Assembly: GCA_001515955.1 (NCBI GenBank)
Contig: LOES01000221.1
Coordinates: 1-17,005 of the forward strand
DNA length: 17,005 nucleotides
Source: Clostridia bacterium BRH_c25
GTDB lineage: Bacteria; Bacillota_A; Clostridia; Lutisporales; Lutisporaceae
Direction of reading: 5' to 3'
The notes beneath the pieces were generated by a model. The model ran no database searches. It saw only the letters and a program-made list of their open reading frames with translations, and had not been told where the DNA came from. Positions 7,907 through 14,341 of the stretch are shown piece after piece (position 1 is the first letter of the stretch; every line of letters begins with the position of its first letter). Made by a program: the position numbers and the translations under genes.

Positions 7907-9760
7907 ATGAAAAGACTAATTCTGATATTTTCAATTATAATTGCATTGCTGTCGGGATGTACGGTAAAGCAGGGGCAACTAATTGTCATAGAGGATGGAA
8001 ACAGAGTTGAAGTTCGTCAGGATAAAAGCCCCTATGAGCACCTGAATGTGGAATCCCGCAAATTTCCTATAGATAAGTATATAGAAGCGGTTAATAAGGT
8101 TGATGGGATTCTGAAGCCTCTTGCAGTTTCACCTGACTACAGTATGGTCCTGGCATTTCAGACCACGGGAAGCTCTGTTGCAGATGCCTTCAACCGCAGA
8201 GTGGTGGTAGGAAATATGGTGCAGGAAGTGAGCCTGTATGTAATCACAACAGAAAACGGTGAAAGTAAAAGTCTCGGCAAATTCCTGTCCTTAAAGGATT
8301 TCCGCTTTGATGAAACCGGGAAGTCCCTGGCCTTTATTGACGGGAACAGCAATCTATACATGTATAACAGCATATCAGGACAGCTTCAGAAGCTGGTCTC
8401 AGCAGAAAAATGGAACTCCTACAACACCCTGAGCTGGTCAAAGGACTCAAAAAGCCTCATGATAAATTCCCGTATGGAATTTGATATTGCCTCAAGGGAG
8501 TTCATATCAATTGCCGTAGAAAGCTATACTCCCTTTATAAAAAGTAAATTCAGTGACAACAGTTATATTGTTCAGATGAAAAACAATGACTACAATGACA
8601 TGATTGCCTTCTATGATTTCAGCAATAAAAGCTTTACGAGCATTGCCAACGGAATATATATCGACTCAGACAACTCAAATGTAATATATACCAAGGATTA
8701 CATGAGCGTACTCAATATAGTGAGCTTGAAGACACTGGAAAGCAAATCCATTGAGAATGGACCCATATATTGCTCTTACATCATGAAATCAACGGGTGAC
8801 ATACTGTACACCACCCTGAACAACGATCTTGACAGCCGTTCCAGGTATGTACTGGTTAAGGTTAATCCCGCTACAATGGCAAAGACTACCGTCAAGCTTG
8901 GTTCTCCAACCTTTTACATGAGTCCTGCAGAAGATAAGCTATATATCATAAGCGGCTACAGCGAAAACGACATAGAAATCGATGCCCGTGACCTTCGGGT
9001 GCACCAGAATGAAAGCGTGAGTGATGATACAGACATGTACGGAATAAAGACTGCACTGCTTAAAATGTTTCAACTGGACTATAAGTTCAATGACACATAT
9101 GAAAAATATGAAAGTAAAGCCAAGGAAATATATACTAACACTTACGATCCTCTTCCCCAGGAAGCACTTGAAAACAAGCTTGTTGATTTCAAGAGGTATA
9201 ATATGCCTATACCGACTCACCAACGTGAGGATCATATACCTCCGACAATATATTTTGACCAGTTGAGTGTCACAGCCAATAAAGCTTCTATAAACCTGGC
9301 ACTCTATTATATAAATTCAATAGAAATGGTAAAGAAGGCCGATAATTGGTATATTACCGGATTCTCAACCCACCCCTCCTCAAAAGAAGTAGCTGATATA
9401 ACCTCAATTGTAAAAAAACATCTTAACGATATAAAATATAAGAACCGGGACGAAGCTGTAAAGCATTGGATAGCGAAGGAAGACAATGATTTCCGGGCAG
9501 CCCAGAGGGAAATCATCGAGGATCTTATAGACACTGCTGATGAACTCATCTTCGAAGTGGGTGAGATTGAGCTTTGGTCCTTAAGTGACCCTCATAGAGC
9601 AGAAAGCCCTGACAGATCCACTTATGCAAAAGTGAAAATTGTTATTCATGACGGTAATAACACCATGAAATACAAGCTTGTGCTCTCCAGACAGTATAAA
9701 CAGCAGTTCGAGATAGAAAGCTGGAATACAGATCCTCTAAGCATATCTCAATTGTTCTGA
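7907..9760 (+). CDS. Lipoprotein with propeller-like middle, linked to a two-component system
   Basis: A 617-residue protein. It begins with a short signal peptide and a lipobox ending SGC (C18), so it should be lipid-anchored on the outer face of the membrane. Residues about 70-370 repeat short beta-rich units of TolB/WD-like style, for example SPDYSMVLAFQ, FDETGKSLAFIDGNSNLYMY and SWSKDSKSLMINS, which suggests a beta-propeller. The last 220 residues are mixed alpha/beta with no family I recognise, possibly two NTF2- or GerMN-like units. GGGAGGAAATC directly precedes the ATG. It is the third gene after a response regulator and kinase and ends the operon before a terminator at 9848-9878. The gene order and the lipoprotein plus propeller architecture resemble LpqB in actinobacterial MtrA-MtrB-LpqB, an analogy rather than proven homology. 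Confidence 0.8.
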   Translation: MKRLILIFSIIIALLSGCTVKQGQLIVIEDGNRVEVRQDKSPYEHLNVESRKFPIDKYIEAVNKVDGILKPLAVSPDYSMVLAFQTTGSSVADAFNRRVVVGNMVQEVSLYVITTENGESKSLGKFLSLKDFRFDETGKSLAFIDGNSNLYMYNSISGQLQKLVSAEKWNSYNTLSWSKDSKSLMINSRMEFDIASREFISIAVESYTPFIKSKFSDNSYIVQMKNNDYNDMIAFYDFSNKSFTSIANGIYIDSDNSNVIYTKDYMSVLNIVSLKTLESKSIENGPIYCSYIMKSTGDILYTTLNNDLDSRSRYVLVKVNPATMAKTTVKLGSPTFYMSPAEDKLYIISGYSENDIEIDARDLRVHQNESVSDDTDMYGIKTALLKMFQLDYKFNDTYEKYESKAKEIYTNTYDPLPQEALENKLVDFKRYNMPIPTHQREDHIPPTIYFDQLSVTANKASINLALYYINSIEMVKKADNWYITGFSTHPSSKEVADITSIVKKHLNDIKYKNRDEAVKHWIAKEDNDFRAAQREIIEDLIDTADELIFEVGEIELWSLSDPHRAESPDRSTYAKVKIVIHDGNNTMKYKLVLSRQYKQQFEIESWNTDPLSISQLF

Positions 9761-9763
9761 ACA

Positions 9764-9818
9764 CTGGTTACGGGGTTTCGAGGTTACGGGGAGCTGGTTA
9801 CGTGTTTCGAGTTGCGCG
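9764..9818. repeat. Degenerate GTTACG/TTTCGAG repeat array after the lipoprotein gene
   Basis: CTGGTTACGGGGTTTCGAG (9764-9782) and CTGGTTACGTGTTTCGAG (9794-9811) are near-identical copies separated by a partial copy, GTTACGGGGAG. A further GTTGCGCG follows. The array starts four nt after the stop codon of the lipoprotein gene and codes for nothing obvious. It is built of CGAG/TACG-type words like the heptamer array after the MATE gene. Confidence 0.6.
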
Positions 9819-9847
9819 TTTTAGTCAGGCTATGGAATATTTCAGAG

Positions 9848-9878
9848 AGGTGCTAGACATTTTGTCTGCACCTTTTTT
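9848..9878 (+). terminator. Intrinsic terminator of the two-component/lipoprotein operon
   Basis: AGGTGCTAGAC, loop ATTTT and GTCTGCACCT form a stem with one bulged T, followed directly by six T. It lies 88 nt after the lipoprotein stop, beyond the repeat array. Confidence 0.8.
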
Positions 9879-9883
9879 CATTT

Positions 9884-9917
9884 AAGTAAATTTGTTTTAC
9901 TTGGGTATGCTATACCC
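9884..9917. promoter_or_regulatory. Two adjacent palindromes ahead of the small gene
   Basis: AAGTAAA-TTTGT-TTTACTT (9884-9902) is followed without a gap by GGGTAT-GCT-ATACCC (9903-9917). They lie between the upstream terminator and the ribosome-binding site of the 55-residue gene. Possible roles are repressor operators overlapping a promoter (TATGCT or TATACC as -10) or structures in a short leader. No regulator is identified. Confidence 0.45.
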
Positions 9918-9929
9918 GAGGTGAAGAAA

Positions 9930-10097
9930 ATGTATCGTGATAGTGATGGCAAAAAAACCAGTGCTGCTATTGTTCCAATTCAGAATATGGTTAACGGCGG
10001 TGGCGTCATATTCTTCGGAGAAGACTCGGGATTCATCGATGATCCGGATTATAACGAAGAACTTCGAAATGAAAAAATAAAGAAGCTATCCAGGTAG
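9930..10097 (+). CDS. Small uncharacterised protein (55 residues)
   Basis: ATG at 9930 is preceded by a good ribosome-binding site (GAGGTGAAGAAA), and the frame runs 55 codons to TAG at 10095-10097. The product starts MYRDSDGKKTSAAIVPIQNM, has a short glycine- and valine-rich stretch (VNGGGVIFFG, residues 21-30) and ends in a charged helix-like segment (NEELRNEKIKKLSR, 42-55). It has no signal peptide and no cysteines, and I recognise no family. It stands alone between the terminator of the preceding operon and a strong hairpin. Palindromes with the shared core GGGTAT/ATACCC lie on both sides, so it appears to be its own small transcription unit. It is shorter than usual annotation cut-offs. 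Being real rests on the ribosome-binding site and the flanking signals, not on homology. Confidence 0.55.
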   Translation: MYRDSDGKKTSAAIVPIQNMVNGGGVIFFGEDSGFIDDPDYNEELRNEKIKKLSR

Positions 10098-10114
10098 TAT
10101 TTCTGACCTCAGTA

Positions 10115-10149
10115 TCCTGTGACAAGGGGTATCTTCCCTTGTCACAGGA
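10115..10149. terminator. Strong 14-bp hairpin between convergent genes
   Basis: TCCTGTGACAAGGG, a 7-nt loop (GTATCTT) and CCCTTGTCACAGGA make a perfect 14-bp stem between the 3' ends of the small plus-strand gene and the minus-strand exporter operon. No T run follows on either side, but the position fits a shared end-of-transcript structure. Part of it can pair instead with ATACCCCT at 10152-10159. Confidence 0.6.
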
Positions 10150-10178
10150 AAATACCCCTCTCTCTTAATCATTTAGCA

Positions 10179-11312
10179 TTAATCCAAAGTCTTCTTGAAT
10201 TTTTTCATCGTTACGATTATGATCACTGCAATTTGAAGCATGAGTATAGATGTCACCCCTGCAAGATAGTTCAGCCCTACCCCTTTTACTATTATTCCTC
10301 TTAATATTTCTAAAAAGTACGTTATCGGAAAGGTGCAGCTTATAGCATAGATAAGCTTGGGCATGGCTTCCCTGGGAAACATAAAGCCGGAAAGCAGCAC
10401 GCTGGGCAGTATGAAAAGCATGGCAGCCTGCATCGCTTGCAGTTGTGTCTTAGCCACAGCTGAAATCAGCATTCCCATGGCAAGTGCCCCTATGAGGAAT
10501 ATGGAGCCCAGCAGAATAAGCAGTAGTATACTTCCCTTTATAGCTACCCCAAAGAGTAAATAGCTCAGCAATAAAATTATTATAAAGTCGTAAAATCCAA
10601 TCAATACGTATGGTATCAGCTTGCCTACAATCAATTCCAGAGAAGTTACCGGAGTCATAATAAGCTGTTCTATCGTTCCCCTTTCCCTTTCCCTTACCAT
10701 GGCAAAGGCGGTCAGAATAATGGTAATATTCTGCAGTATCAGCCCTACTACTCCCGGCACATTGAACTTGCTGCTCTCTAAAGTGGGATTATACATTACC
10801 AACGGCTTTGCATTTACAGCCGGGGCAGAACCAACCGGCAGCAAAGCTTTCTTTGCGCTAAGCTCTTTAAGCTTGATTGAGTGATTATTTGCAAGTATTA
10901 CTGAGTAAGACATTGCAGTTCTTGCTATAGTCGGGTCTGAACCATCCACCAGTATCTGAATTTCTGCAGCCCGGTTTCTTTTTATGTCTCTGGCATAATC
11001 TGTGGGAATCACAAGCCCTACCTTGACTATGCCCTTATCAATATATTCCTCCACCTTAGCTGTTGATTCTACCATTTCAAAGGTCTTGAAGTAGTATGAG
11101 TTGTTGAACTTTTCTATCAGCTCCCTGCTCTCGGGCGTCCTGCTCTCATCACAAACCACCAGGTCTACATGGTTTACATCTGTATTTACTGCATAGCCGA
11201 ATACCAGAAGCATCATGATTGGTGCTACAAGCGCCATTATCAGGCTTGCCCTGTCCCTCTTTATATGTATGAATTCTTTTTTCGTTATTGTCAAAAGTCT
11301 TTTTAGCTTCAT
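10179..11312 (-). CDS. ABC-2 type exporter permease (YbhR/YhhJ-like)
   Basis: A 377-residue membrane protein. One transmembrane segment near the N-terminus (about 23-41) is followed by a large extracytoplasmic domain (about 45-180) and five more segments (about 185-206, 231-255, 262-285, 293-314 and 350-369). The motif VREREGTIEQL, here VREREGT-like as MVRERERGTIEQLI (205-218), and MFPREAMP after segment 5 are characteristic of ABC-2 exporters of the YbhS/YbhR/YhhJ group. These move drugs or other hydrophobic compounds out with an ATPase and an HlyD-type partner. The ATG lies within the stop of the ATPase gene (overlap at 11309-11312), so translation is coupled. E. coli YbhFSR uses two permeases; only one is encoded here, so the complex probably contains a homodimer. 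This is the last gene of the tetR operon. Confidence 0.92.
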   Translation of the reverse strand: MKLKRLLTITKKEFIHIKRDRASLIMALVAPIMMLLVFGYAVNTDVNHVDLVVCDESRTPESRELIEKFNNSYYFKTFEMVESTAKVEEYIDKGIVKVGLVIPTDYARDIKRNRAAEIQILVDGSDPTIARTAMSYSVILANNHSIKLKELSAKKALLPVGSAPAVNAKPLVMYNPTLESSKFNVPGVVGLILQNITIILTAFAMVRERERGTIEQLIMTPVTSLELIVGKLIPYVLIGFYDFIIILLLSYLLFGVAIKGSILLLILLGSIFLIGALAMGMLISAVAKTQLQAMQAAMLFILPSVLLSGFMFPREAMPKLIYAISCTFPITYFLEILRGIIVKGVGLNYLAGVTSILMLQIAVIIIVTMKKFKKTLD

Positions 11313-12103
11313 TCCCGCACCCCATCTTCCTGCCTCTTGCTTTTGAGGTCACTGAATGAAGCTACCACTTCCTTATTAGTTAGCTTTTTCACATAATATA
11401 TGAAAATGTCCTCCAGATTCTGGGTATTATGCTTGTGGTACAGCTCCTGCGGAGTGTCAATAGTAATAAGATCACCATTATATATGAACCCGATCATATC
11501 GCATATCGAAGCCTCATCCATGTAGTGGGTCGTCACAAGCACTGTTATTCCACCCCTGACCAGCTGTGTTATAGAGTTCCAGAATTCTCTCCTGGAAACA
11601 GGATCCACACCGGCTGTTGGCTCATCAAGAATAAGAAGACTGGGATTGTGTATAAGAGAGCAGCCCAAGGCCAGCCTCTGCTTCCAGCCCCCGGAGAGCG
11701 TTCCGGCCAGGCTCTTTTCCTTGCCTTTCAGATTAGCCATTTCTATAAGCTGCTTCTTTCGTTCCTGGAGCTGTTCTTTTGACATCATATATATATTCCC
11801 ATAGAAATCCAGGTTTTCCTCCACCGTCAAGTCTTCATACAAGCTGAATTTCTGCGACATATAGCCTATGTTCTGCTTTATTCTTTCTGTATCCTTGACA
11901 AGATCATAACCGAGCACCTTCCCCTCCCCGGAGGTGGGACGAAGCACTCCGCATATCATCCTTATAGTGGTTGATTTGCCTGAGCCGTTAGGCCCCAGGA
12001 AACCAAATATTTTCCCCTTGGGAATATCAAAGGATATGCTGTTTACAGCGGTGAAGCTGCCGAATTTCTTCGTAAGGTCTTTTATCGAGATTGCGTATTC
12101 CAT
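11309..12103 (-). CDS. ABC exporter ATP-binding protein (YbhF-like)
   Basis: A complete nucleotide-binding domain: Walker A GPNGSGKS, Q loop near YMSQKF, signature LSGGW (the last residue is usually Q), Walker B LLILDEP and the switch histidine in TTHYMDE. The start is uncertain. ATG at 12103 gives MEYAISIKDLTKKFG, as in relatives, and has GGGTGA about 5 nt ahead. A GTG at 12112 would add three residues but has no visible ribosome-binding site. The C-terminal tail ends in KSKRQEDGVRE and overlaps the permease start. The preceding HlyD-like gene ends 12 nt upstream. It powers the exporter encoded by the next gene; the LSGGW signature may be a mild change within this subfamily and does not by itself suggest inactivity. 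Confidence 0.92.
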   Translation of the reverse strand: MEYAISIKDLTKKFGSFTAVNSISFDIPKGKIFGFLGPNGSGKSTTIRMICGVLRPTSGEGKVLGYDLVKDTERIKQNIGYMSQKFSLYEDLTVEENLDFYGNIYMMSKEQLQERKKQLIEMANLKGKEKSLAGTLSGGWKQRLALGCSLIHNPSLLILDEPTAGVDPVSRREFWNSITQLVRGGITVLVTTHYMDEASICDMIGFIYNGDLITIDTPQELYHKHNTQNLEDIFIYYVKKLTNKEVVASFSDLKSKRQEDGVRE

Positions 12104-12115
12104 ATCCTTCACCCG

Positions 12116-13276
12116 CTACTTTACATTGACATCCAGCAGCATACCGGGCTTTACGCTGTCCAGATTGTCCAATATTTTTACCTTTACTGCAAATACCAGC
12201 TTCATTCTGTCTTCCTTTGTTACTATGTTAATGGGTGTAAACTCGGCTTCAGGTGAAATGTACACTATCTGTCCTTTTATTTCCTTTTCCTTGAGGTAAT
12301 CGCATTTGATGCTTACCGTCTTACCTAACTTAAGGCTGGGCAGTGCCTTTTCCGGCACATATATCTTCACCCACAGATCAGATTGATCAACTATTGTCAT
12401 CAAAGGGCTTCCAACACCTACATACTCACCCTCACTAAAGTTCACCGTCTCAATGATTCCACCCTTCATTGCCAGTACATTACTTTTATCCAATGTAAGC
12501 TTCGTCAGCTCCAGGCCTTTTTCAGCCTGGACCACACTGTACCTGGAAGCAGCAAGGCTTCTCTCCGTCGCGCCGGCTATCAGGAGTCTCAGCTTTTCCT
12601 CAGCGGCAGCCAGCTGGTACCTTGTACTTTCAACCTGTGCCTTTGAAGCCGAGAGCTGTGCTTTGGCAAGTTCTACCGAATGTCTGGCATTCTCCACTGA
12701 ATACATCGCTGTATTAAGCGCATATTCTGCATTCTCAAGATCTTGCTGAGTTGCAGCACCATTGTCGAAAAGAACCTTAATGTCGTCATACTGATCCTTC
12801 TTCAGATCATAAGTCTCCTGTGCGGATTTCAGACCTTGTTCCCCTTGACCCACCATTGCTTCCGACTGCTTTATTCCGGCTTCTGCCTGGCTTAATACAG
12901 CTTCTCCCTGCTGCACCACAGCCTTCTGAATATTTATTTCCTCTTCCCTGTTGCCTTCCTCTGTTCTTGCAAGTTCATTTTCCGCACTTCCTACAGATAA
13001 CTCGGATTGCTCCGCCTTTATCCTATTTTCCGGTGTATCTATTATTGCCAGCAGACTGCCTTCTTCTACCAGCTGGCCTTCCTGAACCTTCAGCTCTTTT
13101 ACTCTTCCTCCGACTTCAGCACTGACATCTATCTGCTCCGCTTCAGCAGTACCATAGAAAATAAAGCTGTCCTGTGCTTTAGAGTTAAATGAGCTCACAT
13201 ATGTAAAACCTATGTATCCGATGGCAGCTATTAATACAACAGCTGCAGGAATAACAAGCTTTTTCTTTATTGCCAT
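12116..13276 (-). CDS. HlyD-type membrane fusion/periplasmic adaptor protein (YbhG-like)
   Basis: A 386-residue protein with one N-terminal membrane anchor (about 7-27). A first half of a lipoyl-like domain follows (VSAEVGGRVKELKVQEGQ, 51-68). A long alpha-helical hairpin rich in A, E, Q and S (about 82-270) can form a coiled coil, with a turn near DNGAATQQDLENAE. The second lipoyl half contains SEGEYVGVGSPLMTI, and a beta-barrel region (WVKIYVPEKALPSLKLGK) follows, ending VKPGMLLDVNVK. In Gram-negative bacteria such adaptors reach TolC; in Firmicutes they are thought to help substrate release or guide substrates across the wall. It starts 3 nt after the tetR stop and ends 12 nt before the ATPase start, so the operon is tightly packed. 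Confidence 0.92.
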   Translation of the reverse strand: MAIKKKLVIPAAVVLIAAIGYIGFTYVSSFNSKAQDSFIFYGTAEAEQIDVSAEVGGRVKELKVQEGQLVEEGSLLAIIDTPENRIKAEQSELSVGSAENELARTEEGNREEEINIQKAVVQQGEAVLSQAEAGIKQSEAMVGQGEQGLKSAQETYDLKKDQYDDIKVLFDNGAATQQDLENAEYALNTAMYSVENARHSVELAKAQLSASKAQVESTRYQLAAAEEKLRLLIAGATERSLAASRYSVVQAEKGLELTKLTLDKSNVLAMKGGIIETVNFSEGEYVGVGSPLMTIVDQSDLWVKIYVPEKALPSLKLGKTVSIKCDYLKEKEIKGQIVYISPEAEFTPINIVTKEDRMKLVFAVKVKILDNLDSVKPGMLLDVNVK

Positions 13277-13279
13277 GCT

Positions 13280-13891
13280 TTACCCTTCTTTCCTGGTGCA
13301 TATTCCATTCATAAAAATATCAAGTACCTTATCCAGTTCCTTATCCAGTTCAATAGGTTTTTTCAGTATATTACCTTCCAGAACTATCATGTTCATCATC
13401 CCCATCAGGCTTCTTCCGGCTGTATGTGGATCCACCTCCCTGAATACCCCCCTGGAAATTCCCAGGATGAAAAAGCCTTCCAGCATCTTGATTACACTTG
13501 GGATAAACTGCCCTGTATATTCATCCAGCATATCCTCGTGATACGGCAGCTCATTAATCAGTATCTTAAAGGCATCAACATTTTTATTTACCTTTTCTAT
13601 TCTGGCTTTCACAAATTCCTTTATCTCCTGCTTAGGATCCGTCATATACATCAATTTCTGAAACTCTTCTTCAGATCCGATCATTATATCCGGAACAAGA
13701 ACCTTCGTTATCCTATCCAGCACAGCCCGCAGTATCGCCTTCTTAGTGCTGTAGTATTTAAATACCGCACCCTCGGACACACCTGCATCCCGGGCTATAT
13801 CCGCAGTTTTTGTACCGTGATAGCCTTTCCTGGCAAAATGCCTGGTTGCCGTATCCAGGATTTTGTCCTGTGTTTCACTGCTGTTTCCCAT
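13280..13891 (-). CDS. TetR/AcrR-family repressor of the exporter operon
   Basis: A 203-residue regulator. The N-terminal DNA-binding domain reads QDKILDTATRHFARKGY (8-24) then the helix-turn-helix TKTADIARDAGVSEGAVFKY (27-46), typical of TetR proteins. The C-terminal 140 residues are helical and variable, forming the ligand-binding and dimer region. The assigned ATG has AAGGAGGT ahead of it at a rather long spacing (about 11 nt). It is the first gene of the tetR-hlyD-ATPase-permease operon. A perfect palindrome at 13917-13932 lies over the transcription start of its promoter, which points to autorepression and release by a transported compound. The inducer is unknown. It parallels CecR controlling ybhGFSR in E. 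coli. Confidence 0.94.
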   Translation of the reverse strand: MGNSSETQDKILDTATRHFARKGYHGTKTADIARDAGVSEGAVFKYYSTKKAILRAVLDRITKVLVPDIMIGSEEEFQKLMYMTDPKQEIKEFVKARIEKVNKNVDAFKILINELPYHEDMLDEYTGQFIPSVIKMLEGFFILGISRGVFREVDPHTAGRSLMGMMNMIVLEGNILKKPIELDKELDKVLDIFMNGICTRKEG

Positions 13892-13916
13892 GAGCGTTGT
13901 CTACCTCCTTATAAGT

Positions 13917-13932
13917 AAGTGAGAACTCACTT
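13917..13932. promoter_or_regulatory. Probable TetR operator
   Basis: AAGTGAG-AA-CTCACTT is a perfect 16-bp palindrome just downstream of the -10 box, covering the expected transcription start about 7 nt from it. Palindromes with GTGAG/CTCAC arms at this position are usual for TetR/AcrR repressors, so this gene's own product is the likely binder. Confidence 0.75.
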
Positions 13933-13936
13933 TTTT

Positions 13937-13965
13937 ATTATAGTAAAAATATCCTCCCCAGTCAA
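13937..13965 (-). promoter_or_regulatory. Sigma-A promoter of the tetR exporter operon
   Basis: On the minus strand -35 TTGACT (13960-13965) and consensus -10 TATAAT (13937-13942) are separated by exactly 17 nt. The -35 box sits in the loop of the terminator hairpin at 13950-13975. Confidence 0.85.
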
Positions 13966-13975
13966 GGGGAGGATA
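13946..13975 (-). terminator. Intrinsic terminator of the small HTH gene, overlapping the tetR promoter
   Basis: On the minus strand TATCCTCCCC, loop TTGACT and GGGGAGGATA form a perfect 10-bp GC-rich stem followed by TTTTT. It lies 22 nt after the end of the 70-residue HTH gene. Its loop and right arm are the -35 box and spacer of the next promoter. Confidence 0.8.
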
Positions 13976-13997
13976 CTTAAAAAATCATCCGATAGAT

Positions 13998-14210
13998 TTA
14001 CCAGGGAATCTTGTTATCGTCGTCTCCTCTGAGAATAGGTATAAGCTTTGATTTGAGAGGCTCAGGTACATTCTTTACCTTATGCCCGTCTACCTTTAAT
14101 ATAAGTGAGGTCCCAACCTTCAACTTCTCCGCCAGCTCCTTGGCAGTATAGCCGCGATCCATCCGCAGCTGCTTTACGGTTTTATTATTAAATCCAAAAT
14201 TGAAAAACAT
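13998..14210 (-). CDS. Small helix-turn-helix (XRE-like) protein
   Basis: A 70-residue protein starting at ATG 14210 with AGGTGATATC directly ahead. Residues about 10-45 (TVKQLRMDRGYTAKELAEKL, then KVGTSLILKVDG) look like a Cro/XRE-type helix-turn-helix, with TAKELAEKLKVG as helix-turn and the following helix as recognition helix. It has no partner domain and ends in an acidic and basic tail (RGDDDNKIPW). It could be a small repressor or a structural relative without DNA binding. It is its own transcription unit, ended by the hairpin at 13950-13975. It lies upstream of the tetR operon, but control of that operon is only a possibility. Confidence 0.75.
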   Translation of the reverse strand: MFFNFGFNNKTVKQLRMDRGYTAKELAEKLKVGTSLILKVDGHKVKNVPEPLKSKLIPILRGDDDNKIPW

Positions 14211-14251
14211 GATATCACCTGCAATTATATAAATATTTAGTAATTATACAA

Positions 14252-14260
14252 ATTATATCA
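14252..14260 (-). promoter_or_regulatory. Candidate extended -10 promoter of the small HTH gene
   Basis: On the minus strand TGATATAAT is a TGnTATAAT extended -10 about 40 nt before the start codon. A second candidate is TTGTAT (14246-14251), 16 nt, TATAAT (14224-14229), closer to the gene. AT-richness makes chance matches common here. Confidence 0.35.
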
Positions 14261-14301
14261 TTATTTACATTTAAGCTCTACATTTAATATCCTCATATCC
14301 T

Positions 14302-14338
14302 GCCCGACCTACAGCAGGTTGAATCAATCATATCGGGC
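14302..14338. other. Weak stem-loop after the flavin-reductase-like gene
   Basis: GCCCGA (14302-14307) can pair with TCGGGC (14333-14338), and within the loop ACCT pairs with AGGT (14308-14319). It lies just after the stop codon of the minus-strand gene. No T run follows, so termination is uncertain. Confidence 0.3.
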
Positions 14339-14341
14339 CTC

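Noticed and set aside
11429..11782. 117-codon plus-strand frame antisense to the ABC ATPase gene
   Set aside because: It lies opposite conserved ATPase motifs and shows no protein-like features of its own.
13424..13918. 164-codon plus-strand frame antisense to the tetR gene
   Set aside because: It mirrors the coding strand of a clear TetR gene, has no ribosome-binding site and its composition is that expected of an antisense shadow.
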